From Candidatus Villigracilis adiacens (GTDB lineage: Bacteria > Chloroflexota > Anaerolineae > Anaerolineales > Villigracilaceae): a DNA stretch of 64,000 nucleotides. Made by a program: the position numbers and the translations under genes. The stretch covers positions 744,001-808,000 of the forward strand of contig JADJBU010000022.1 of NCBI GenBank assembly GCA_016703605.1. The letters are read 5' to 3'. The stretch's first letter is position 1. Each line of letters opens with the position of its first letter. The notes below the pieces were generated by a model. That model saw only the letters and a program-made list of their open reading frames with translations. It searched no databases and had not been told where the DNA came from. Shown here one piece after another: positions 57,378 to 64,000 of the stretch.

Positions 57378-59117
57378 TCATTGCCGGCGTCTTTCAAAAA
57401 GATAGTTGAGCATCAACCATGGGAAGAGATAAATAAAATTGTTTACAGACCCGCTATAACTATAAACCGGTATCGAAGAAGTTGCAGACAGGATTGATAG
57501 AGTGGCGAGGCGCGAAACCAACAACCCCAAGATAAGCATGGAAATCAGAAAATGTTTTAATTGAAACCCATTTTTCTGCTTCACGGTCGAGGGAACCAGG
57601 ATCATCACCCATGCCAGGCACATGGCAACGAAAAAATACCCGGTTACAAACTGATATATCAGGGAAATTCTGCGCATCAGGCTTTCCCTTACCTGAATCA
57701 TTCTGATTCGAGCGTCCAGTTCCCCATCAATCAGGTACTGCCGGGAACTCCCCCCCCTCTGCTCTACCGGGTATTCCACCCCATTATAAATAAATTGATT
57801 AAATATCCTTTCACCATCATCGGGCAAAGGAGATCTGTTTGGAAAATCCAGCGAAACAAATTGAAGCTGATCCTGCTTCAGGAGATGAATTAAATTCTCG
57901 TAGAATTCCCTTGCCATAATATAAAAATGCCTCGAATCCACAGCCCCGACAAATGGGACAGCGCTGGCGGACGAACAGGACAATCGCCCGTCCAGACATG
58001 CTTCCTCAAGCTGGTCAGCCAGTTCCTTATAAAATTCTGAGGGATATTGCCCGTTAGAGTAATACCCGTTTTGATATACAATGTTCCTCAACAGCCAGCT
58101 AAAATGCCCATTACTGATCTCCCCCCCGCCGTCTCCGTATCGGCGCAAATACCAATCTGGCTTCTGTTGCATCGCCTTGTCATCATGCACATTCCACAAG
58201 GGGATAGCGCTTTCGATGACATCCTTCATTTCATTCATCAGTGGAGAAACCTCATAAGCTTGCATGCGGGCTTCTTGAGGGATTTGAATGGCCGGATGCC
58301 GTTGTCCATTCGTTTGAATTCTGCCCAAAGCGCCAAGCGCACGATTCATTTGAGGATCCAACTGTTCAGACACCCCCCAATAGCCATAATAAGTAAAATT
58401 GAGATATGAAACAATGAGGCCCGGAATTTGCCAAAGAACGATTGGCAAAAGGACAATGACTATACGGACAGTCCTCCTGTCCAGTTTATCCTTGAATATA
58501 AAATAAAGGCAGCCTGCCATAAACAACAACAGGGTTGGGTAAATCCAAATCCCCTCCTCTCTTGTAATTAAAAAAGCGCCCATCGACAAGCCAAGTCCCA
58601 CTGACCACGGGATGATTCTAGCGACATCATTATGCAACCGCAACATCAGCCCAACGGCAAACGCAACCACATAAAGGTTTAGCGAATAATAAACAAAATC
58701 CCGGTAAACAATCACATTCGACAAAGTATTAAGAGTCGAGGGGGCGAACAGGATAAAAACAAAAAAAACCAAACGAAACCAATGGCTTTTCGCCACCGGA
58801 AAAAAACCGACGACAAGAAAGATACAAGCGCCTACATAAAATAAAGTCTCATTCAACAAAAGGGGCAGACCGCTAAAGGATGATAAGACAAGGAAAATGG
58901 AATAAAATGGAACCTTGATTAAAGTCATATGATCATAAGCGCCCATCCATTCCCCATGGATCATAAAGTTGGCAGCCCTGGCGAAAAACAAGTCGTCATG
59001 CGGTAAATAGCGAAGCAACTTAGGGAAACCCGCAGCAAGCCAGAGCCGGAAGGCAATAGCAATGGAAGAAAGAAACAAGGTGTATAAGGTTTGTTTATTA
59101 TTAATTTTAATTTCCAT
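57378..59117 (-). CDS. GT-C-like integral membrane protein
   Basis: A 579-residue protein with about 11 helices. The first extracytoplasmic loop has FPKLLRYLPHDDLFFARAAN, an Asp-Asp like the GT-C catalytic loop. A long central extracytoplasmic domain (about 270-480) without helices contains YVNLF-type and Cys-bearing segments (EEACLDGRLSCSSAS) and ends before the last three helices. Low similarity to PMT/ArnT-type enzymes; substrate unknown. It is the first of a minus-strand run that leads to the SIS gene beyond the repeat at 57211. Confidence 0.68.
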   Translation of the reverse strand: MEIKINNKQTLYTLFLSSIAIAFRLWLAAGFPKLLRYLPHDDLFFARAANFMIHGEWMGAYDHMTLIKVPFYSIFLVLSSFSGLPLLLNETLFYVGACIFLVVGFFPVAKSHWFRLVFFVFILFAPSTLNTLSNVIVYRDFVYYSLNLYVVAFAVGLMLRLHNDVARIIPWSVGLGLSMGAFLITREEGIWIYPTLLLFMAGCLYFIFKDKLDRRTVRIVIVLLPIVLWQIPGLIVSYLNFTYYGYWGVSEQLDPQMNRALGALGRIQTNGQRHPAIQIPQEARMQAYEVSPLMNEMKDVIESAIPLWNVHDDKAMQQKPDWYLRRYGDGGGEISNGHFSWLLRNIVYQNGYYSNGQYPSEFYKELADQLEEACLDGRLSCSSASAVPFVGAVDSRHFYIMAREFYENLIHLLKQDQLQFVSLDFPNRSPLPDDGERIFNQFIYNGVEYPVEQRGGSSRQYLIDGELDARIRMIQVRESLMRRISLIYQFVTGYFFVAMCLAWVMILVPSTVKQKNGFQLKHFLISMLILGLLVSRLATLSILSATSSIPVYSYSGSVNNFIYLFPWLMLNYLFERRRQ

Positions 59118-59367
59118 AGAAGTCGTTCGCCTTTCAAACCAGCAGGGGAGGTTGGAAATTCAGATTCGTAAATGGATATTTCTGCTAGAACCCAATTATT
59201 GCTTGTTTGGTTTGCGCCAGTTATCCATTTCTCCCGGTTTCATTTGGTTTGCAGAAAAAGATTCTGACAAAACCAGAAAATAAACCGTCATGCTCAGCGA
59301 AAAATCCGCCCAACTATAAAGTCGTCAAATTCAAAGAAATAACTCCAATGATATGGCAGCATCCATT
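59118..59367. other. Intergenic gap with no recognised content
   Basis: 250 bases between the GT-C-like gene and the end of the upstream GT2 gene. No convincing gene, hairpin or repeat was seen. It may contain the promoter of the GT-C-like gene. Confidence 0.5.
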
Positions 59368-60366
59368 TTACCGCCCCCACCGTCGACGTTGGCGGGCTGC
59401 CCAATAAGGAGATAACACCCCCCTGCTCATAAATTGACTAACCTCCTTCGAGGAGACCACCCTGGTCTTATGAATTATCCTTCGTTTATTAATCACAGAA
59501 GGAATCCCGCGAAGCGCATCCCACTTTGCTTTTAGGATGACATGTCCTTTCCCCTTAAACATGAACGAAAAAATAAAAAATATATTCATTAATAGATGCA
59601 ATAAAAGATAAAACCAAAATAATGACCCTGGCATATTTTTGCAATAAGTCCAGATGAGGTTTCGATGCCCGTAATATACGACAAAGTCGCTCAGTTTTCC
59701 AGTACTGGCGGAGCCTACATGGTGAACCACAGCATCAGGCACATACAGGCAGCGTCCGCCCGCAAGGCGCATGCGAAAGCTCAAGTCAACATCTTCAAAA
59801 TAAGAAAAGTAATCTTCATCGAAGCCTCCTGCTTCTAGAAAGTCTTTGCGACAGTACATCGCACTGGCAGCGCAAGCGCCAAAAACCTCCTCCTGCTGAG
59901 CCCCATATTCGCTTTTAATATGATTATAGTATCGCCTCCACGCGAGTCCGCTGACATGGTATTCATCGCCTGCCCCATCCAAAAGATGGGGATTGTTATA
60001 TTGAATTTGTCTCGAAGAAAAGAAGTTATATTCAGGGTGTTGCTTTGCCGCTTTTATAAAGTTTTCTAGCCAATTCGATTCGGGATAGGCATCGGCATTA
60101 AGCAGTACGATCCATTTTCCACTGGCAATGTCGACCCCAATATTATTGGCAACCGCAAATCCGCGGTTGTTTTCCAGCCGCTTCACAGTAAGCGGGGAGT
60201 CTTTCCATGAATTAAGTACCGTAAGAGAATCATCGGTCGAACCATTATCGACAATAATGATTTCAAAATCCTTGCAGGTTTGATTAGAAAGCGCGGATAA
60301 GCAACGGGAAAGGTGCTCGCCTGCGTTCCAGGTAACGAGGATGATGGAAATATCAGGAGGAGACAT
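59368..60366 (-). CDS. GT2 glycosyltransferase with C-terminal membrane segment
   Basis: From the ATG at 60366 the protein has 332 residues: SIILVTWNAGEHLSRCLSAL, FEIIIVDNGSTDDSL, ENNRGFAVANNIGVDIASG, VLLNADAYPES (D-A-D type motif), and FSYFEDVDLSFRMRLAGGR (acidic base region), as in rhamnosyl-type GT2 enzymes. A hydrophobic stretch LFWFYLLLHLLMNIFFIFSF at about 270-290 suggests membrane attachment. The upstream Met of the longer frame lies in the neighbouring gene. It acts on the cytoplasmic side in glycan assembly. Confidence 0.88.
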   Translation of the reverse strand: MSPPDISIILVTWNAGEHLSRCLSALSNQTCKDFEIIIVDNGSTDDSLTVLNSWKDSPLTVKRLENNRGFAVANNIGVDIASGKWIVLLNADAYPESNWLENFIKAAKQHPEYNFFSSRQIQYNNPHLLDGAGDEYHVSGLAWRRYYNHIKSEYGAQQEEVFGACAASAMYCRKDFLEAGGFDEDYFSYFEDVDLSFRMRLAGGRCLYVPDAVVHHVGSASTGKLSDFVVYYGHRNLIWTYCKNMPGSLFWFYLLLHLLMNIFFIFSFMFKGKGHVILKAKWDALRGIPSVINKRRIIHKTRVVSSKEVSQFMSRGVLSPYWAARQRRRWGR

Positions 60367-60415
60367 AATATTTATTATACGCGGAGACCAGTTCGATTTA
60401 TCTGGTTTAATCCAG

Positions 60416-61279
60416 CTAAATGAGCCCAAGCAGCCTTTTCACCAGCCAAATGACGCCAGGCGGTGTCAACATCTTAAGAAAATTCCATATAGCGCTTGCA
60501 ATACTCCCTGCTTCCAGCCCATTCTCCAATACAAATATTCGATTACCCCGGTGCTTCTGCTGAAATCTCCTCAGATTCCGAATCATATTCCTTCGATCTG
60601 CGGACATACTGGATGGATGAATTCGGATCAGGGTTTTGGATTGCGGTGAATATCCACAGTGTTGAAAGGCAACCCCGCTCACAATGCATCTGAAGTGAAA
60701 GTCCCAGTCTTCTAGCGCGCCGAGTGTTTCATCAAAATTTCCAACGCGCTCGAATACGCCGCGGCGGTAGAGCGGCGCGCTGACAACCATAGGATTGGTC
60801 CGGGCAAATAGTTTTACAAGGTCTTTCCGATCGGTGAAATTCACCGCCACTTCGGGAAGAAAATTATTCGGCCCAAATATCAGTAATTCGCGTTCCCTGT
60901 CCGAATCATGGAAGTATCTGTAGCCCGATACGACAATATCAACCTTGTCGCCCGCATTCGCCAGACAGTTTAATTGGTACTTCAACTTCTCAGGTTCCAA
61001 CAAATCATCAGCGTCTAAAAATTGAATAAGGTCTCCCGCCGCCATCAATAAACCTGCGTTTCTTGCCGAACTCAGCCCGCCATTGATCTTTTTGATGGAC
61101 TTAACCCTGCCATCTTTTTGCATCCAGTCATTCGCCAGCCGCTCCGTATCGTCTTTACTACCGTCATTTACAATAATGCATTCCCAATTGGGATATGTCT
61201 GCGCCAGCACGCTATTCAAGGCATCTGAGAGGAAGCGTGCCTGATTGTAGCAGGGAATAACAATCGAAACTAACGGCAT
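60416..61279 (-). CDS. GT2 glycosyltransferase
   Basis: The protein of about 287 residues (ATG at 61279, or GTG four codons upstream) has PLVSIVIPCYNQARFLSDAL, WECIIVNDGSKDDTE, INGGLSSARNAGLLMAAGDL, IQFLDADDLLEPEKL (the D-x-D) and LGALEDWDFHFRCI (E-D/W-D acidic region), the classical family 2 pattern. Its end lies just beyond the next gene's start region. It would transfer one sugar from an NDP donor in the cytoplasm. Confidence 0.87.
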   Translation of the reverse strand: MPLVSIVIPCYNQARFLSDALNSVLAQTYPNWECIIVNDGSKDDTERLANDWMQKDGRVKSIKKINGGLSSARNAGLLMAAGDLIQFLDADDLLEPEKLKYQLNCLANAGDKVDIVVSGYRYFHDSDRERELLIFGPNNFLPEVAVNFTDRKDLVKLFARTNPMVVSAPLYRRGVFERVGNFDETLGALEDWDFHFRCIVSGVAFQHCGYSPQSKTLIRIHPSSMSADRRNMIRNLRRFQQKHRGNRIFVLENGLEAGSIASAIWNFLKMLTPPGVIWLVKRLLGLI

Positions 61280-61340
61280 GGAACTTTGCACGTAAACACC
61301 TTTTCAATAAACCTATCCATCAACGAGCAAGGGCGCGCTT

Positions 61341-62330
61341 TCAATACCTGCCGCTGCCCACAATATCTCGAAACGCATCCCTGGTGAAAAGAGCTCTAAT
61401 AAAAAACAAGATATGTAACAAAATAAATTTGGCAAACAAAAAACCATGAAAGATTCGCCTGGTTTTATGAACAAATACAAACTCGGAAAAGGGGACAGCA
61501 TAGATATACTTGTAACTATTGACCGCGTAATGCCGCTCGACATTACGGTCGATGACGGCATTACGCTGAACATGCGAGTACATCGAACGGTGGTAGAAAT
61601 TGTAAACCCGTGGGAGAATTTCTGCTTTGTGGTGGTTTATAAAGCGAATGCAGGAATCATATTTAATTGTTCTTTTTTCTCCAGCCTTCCAATTGACAAG
61701 TACAGTGGGCTCAATATCGCAACGGAATGAGAACTTTTTGGAAAACCTAAGGGTGAAATCAAAGTCCTGGTGACGGTCCAGTGACTCGTCCCACAGAATA
61801 GCCAGTGCTGCTTCCCGCTTGTAGAAATGGGAGGGCGTGGGGGCAAATCCATCCGAAAGCAGGTAGTTAATCATCAATTCACCCGTTCGAAGCGGGCGGC
61901 TGAGGGAAAGCACGCGGTGCGCCCCATAATCGATGTAAGCACTACCGAAGATACCGTCACATCCCCATTCCTTGATTTTTAACAACCTGTGCGCGAGATG
62001 TTCAGGCAAAAACTCATCGTCCGAATCAAGCATGGAGACATATTCCCCTTTAGACTCGCGAATGCCAATATTGCGCGCGACATTAGCATTCGAATGCGCC
62101 TCATTCCTGACGAATCTTATGCGCGCGTCTTTGAAACTTTGACAGACTGACTGAATATTTGCAGTAGAGCCGTCATCAACAACGATGACTTCAAAATCCC
62201 TGAAAGTCTGTTCCAAGACACTGTGAAGCGCCCGCGTCAGTTCATCTGGACGGTTATAAACGGGAATGACAACGGAGATTTTGACATCTCTTTGCATTTC
62301 ATTCAATAAGATTTTTTGATCAAGGTCCAT
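61341..62330 (-). CDS. GT2 glycosyltransferase
   Basis: 329 residues: ISVVIPVYNRPDELTRALHS, FEVIVVDDGSTANIQ, NANVARNIGIRESKGEYVSM, LDSDDEFLPEHL (D-S-D-D) and DESLDRHQDFDFTLRF (acidic base region, with QDFD in place of EDxD). After about 230 the chain is Arg/His/Tyr-rich with a hydrophobic stretch near the end (FLFAKFILLHILFFIRAL), probably a membrane-associated tail. Between an epimerase and another GT2, consistent with a glycan-assembly operon. Confidence 0.87.
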   Translation of the reverse strand: MDLDQKILLNEMQRDVKISVVIPVYNRPDELTRALHSVLEQTFRDFEVIVVDDGSTANIQSVCQSFKDARIRFVRNEAHSNANVARNIGIRESKGEYVSMLDSDDEFLPEHLAHRLLKIKEWGCDGIFGSAYIDYGAHRVLSLSRPLRTGELMINYLLSDGFAPTPSHFYKREAALAILWDESLDRHQDFDFTLRFSKKFSFRCDIEPTVLVNWKAGEKRTIKYDSCIRFINHHKAEILPRVYNFYHRSMYSHVQRNAVIDRNVERHYAVNSYKYIYAVPFSEFVFVHKTRRIFHGFLFAKFILLHILFFIRALFTRDAFRDIVGSGRY

Positions 62331-62368
62331 GGTAAATAACTTTTAAATAAACTAAAAAATACCGCTGT

Positions 62369-63349
62369 TTAGGTCAACGCACCTTTTTCCCCAAGCCAAT
62401 CCCGGGTCTTGAGGAGTCCTTCGCGCAAATTAATACGTGGCGACCATCCCAGCTCTCTTGCTGCCAGTTTATTGTCCAACACATTATAAGGAATATCAAA
62501 AGAGCGTCCGCTCAGATATTTTAAGGTTACAGATTTTTGTGTCAATGCCTCAATCTCTTGCAACAACTGATTAAGACTCACTCCAATCGCCGAGCTGATA
62601 TTGAACACACTTTCCTTTCCCTCGTAAGTCAGCGCTTTTGCAAAAGCATCTGCAACATCATCAACATACACATAATCCCGTACGACCGATCCATCACCCC
62701 AAATTTCGACAGGAAGGTCGTTAAGAAAGCAATTTAAGAATATCCCCGCCGCGCCTTGAGATGTCTCCAGTCTTTGACGGGGGCCATAGGCATTTGATAC
62801 TCGAAGTATTACGGGCTTAATTCCATATAAACGCTGAAATAACAACAAATATTTCTCAATCATAAGTTTGGTAATACCATAGGAAACGAGAGGATTAGTA
62901 GGATGGGTCTCGTCTACCGGCAAATATTTGGGAATTCCATATACCGTCCCGCCGGATGAAATGAATACGATCCTGCCAACCCGCTGAGAACGCATTACAT
63001 TAAGCAACTGTAGTGCGGCCATCAGGTTAGTTTGCACATCGTAAATAATATCTTCATTCGAATTCTTGGGCAGGGTAAAGGAGACAAGATGCAATACGGC
63101 ATCCATACCGGCAACGGCTCTGGAAATATCGTACTCACTTAACATGTCACCTGAATACCATTCAACTTTTTCCGAGGAGGAAAAAGCCCGATAGGGTTTA
63201 ACCCGTGGATGTTCGAAAATACGCAATTCATATCCATCTTCAAGGAGTCTATCTACCACAGCGGAACCAATAAAACCGCCACCGCCAAATACAACAATCT
63301 TCCTTATCAATTTATTGGAAGCCATTTGCCTCTTCATTTCTTCCATCAA
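62369..63349 (-). CDS. NAD-dependent nucleotide-sugar epimerase (GalE-like)
   Basis: A 326-residue extended SDR: IVVFGGGGFIGSAVVDRLLE, VFISSGGTVYGIPKYLPVDE (the Ser-Ser-Gly-Gly-Thr-Val-Tyr-Gly version of UDP-glucose epimerases), PLVSYGITKLMIEKYLL (Y-x-x-x-K) and ILRVSNAYGPRQRLETSQG. The start overlaps the upstream GT4 gene by four bases. Likely a UDP-hexose 4-epimerase feeding the neighbouring glycosyltransferases. Confidence 0.88.
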   Translation of the reverse strand: MMEEMKRQMASNKLIRKIVVFGGGGFIGSAVVDRLLEDGYELRIFEHPRVKPYRAFSSSEKVEWYSGDMLSEYDISRAVAGMDAVLHLVSFTLPKNSNEDIIYDVQTNLMAALQLLNVMRSQRVGRIVFISSGGTVYGIPKYLPVDETHPTNPLVSYGITKLMIEKYLLLFQRLYGIKPVILRVSNAYGPRQRLETSQGAAGIFLNCFLNDLPVEIWGDGSVVRDYVYVDDVADAFAKALTYEGKESVFNISSAIGVSLNQLLQEIEALTQKSVTLKYLSGRSFDIPYNVLDNKLAARELGWSPRINLREGLLKTRDWLGEKGALT

Positions 63350-64000
63350 TTTCGCCCTATGCCTGCGTTTAAAGCAATTGAATCCAAAACAATGCGGCTT
63401 AACAAAGCAAGGTGTTTTTGGCGGCTGAAATTCTTTAGAATAAAGTCACGACCTTTGGCTCCCATTTCAACAGCCAATTGCCTGTCCTCCAGCAGTTTAA
63501 GCATCGCTTGCGCCATACCATCCACATCATGTTCATCTACCAGCAAACCCGTTTCCCCATCAATAACCACATCTGGAATACCCGCATGACGTGTACTAAC
63601 AACAGGTACTCCCGCAGCAGAAGATTCCATTACAGCCACCGGGGTGCCCTCCATATCGCCGCTTAAGGCAGTGATGGAATGCTGGACATATGCCCGCGCA
63701 ACCGCAAGATGAGCGGCAAACTCCTGCAAGGTAATGACACCTGGAAATGATACTGCGTGTTCGATCCGCAAATACCGAACCAGATTCACGCAGGCATTCA
63801 TGAGAACTCCATCACCAGCAATGATCAATCTTGCTTCAGGGTGTTTCTTAAGCACATGGTTAAACGCCAAAATTGTATAGTAATGCGCTTTTTTATCCAC
63901 AAATCTGCCTGTACTAACAAAAAGTTTTTGACTAAAATCCGGCCGGACATCGAAAAACATTTCGTGAGGACCACTGGGACTAAAATAAATTTTGTCTGCT
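63346..64000 (-). CDS. GT4-family glycosyltransferase, partial
   Basis: The reading frame is open to the window end and continues beyond it; the Met at 63960 is internal (DKIYFSPSGPHEMFFDV). The visible ~218 residues are the C-terminal, donor-binding half: LFVSTGRFVDKKAHYYTILA, ARLIIAGDGVLMNACVNLVR, VSFPGVITLQEFAAHLAVAR, SGDMEGTPVAVMESSAAGVP (E-x7-E region, Glu-Gly-Thr-Pro) and NFSRQKHLALL. This is a GT-B fold of family 4. Retaining transferase using an NDP-sugar. Confidence 0.85.
   Translation of the reverse strand, partial: ADKIYFSPSGPHEMFFDVRPDFSQKLFVSTGRFVDKKAHYYTILAFNHVLKKHPEARLIIAGDGVLMNACVNLVRYLRIEHAVSFPGVITLQEFAAHLAVARAYVQHSITALSGDMEGTPVAVMESSAAGVPVVSTRHAGIPDVVIDGETGLLVDEHDVDGMAQAMLKLLEDRQLAVEMGAKGRDFILKNFSRQKHLALLSRIVLDSIALNAGIGRN

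Overview
The window looks like chromosomal DNA of a Chloroflexota bacterium, most likely class Anaerolineae. This is inferred from the many lipoproteins with Pro/Thr linkers, the large GT-C membrane glycosyltransferases, HEPN/MNT and PIN/UPF0175 toxin-antitoxin pairs, and a dense set of small palindromic intergenic repeats. No rRNA, tRNA or CRISPR array was recognised. At least 18 genes or gene segments carry single-base frameshifts, mostly at homopolymers, and there is a 23-base C run. Uncorrected long-read assembly errors are therefore as likely as real gene decay, and broken genes should be read with that in mind.

Layout. 1-1.2 kb: a partial IS with a frameshifted DDE transposase. 1.3-9.2 kb: an accessory region in which the unit 'lipoprotein - palindrome - toxin/antitoxin pair - start of a GT-C gene' occurs twice. 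The first copy holds HEPN/MNT and the second holds PIN/UPF0175, and the first GT-C gene is cut after 12 codons and fused antisense to a Cys-rich secreted protein. 9.3-14.2 kb: a NarL-type two-component system, divergent from GtrA and a GT39 glycosyltransferase, with a phased operator array between them. 14.5-23.2 kb: seven consecutive surface lipoproteins on one strand (two alpha/beta hydrolases, four deacetylase-like proteins, one beta-propeller), preceded by the same operator type.

23.4-63.9 kb: a large, almost entirely minus-strand surface-polysaccharide locus. It holds a WecA/TagO-like initiating transferase, GT2 and GT4 glycosyltransferases, nucleotide-sugar epimerases and dehydrogenase-like enzymes, a stand-alone TPP-dependent E1 alpha/beta pair, a fused nucleotidyltransferase-PfkB kinase, and an array of four YfhO-like membrane proteins (three heavily frameshifted). 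It also has two membrane proteins with winged-helix-like tails, a YbhN-like flippase-type protein, and a heptose set (SIS isomerase, GmhB-like phosphatase, transaldolase).

How it may fit together (inference): transaldolase, SIS isomerase, the kinase/nucleotidyltransferase fusion and GmhB would make an NDP-heptose. The epimerases, Gfo/Idh oxidoreductase, Cys-less UGD homologue, methyltransferases and E1 pair would modify it, possibly adding a C2 branch. The glycosyltransferases would assemble and export a surface glycan. The lipoprotein cluster, possibly controlled by the adjacent two-component system, looks suited to remove ester or acetyl groups from carbohydrate outside the cell.
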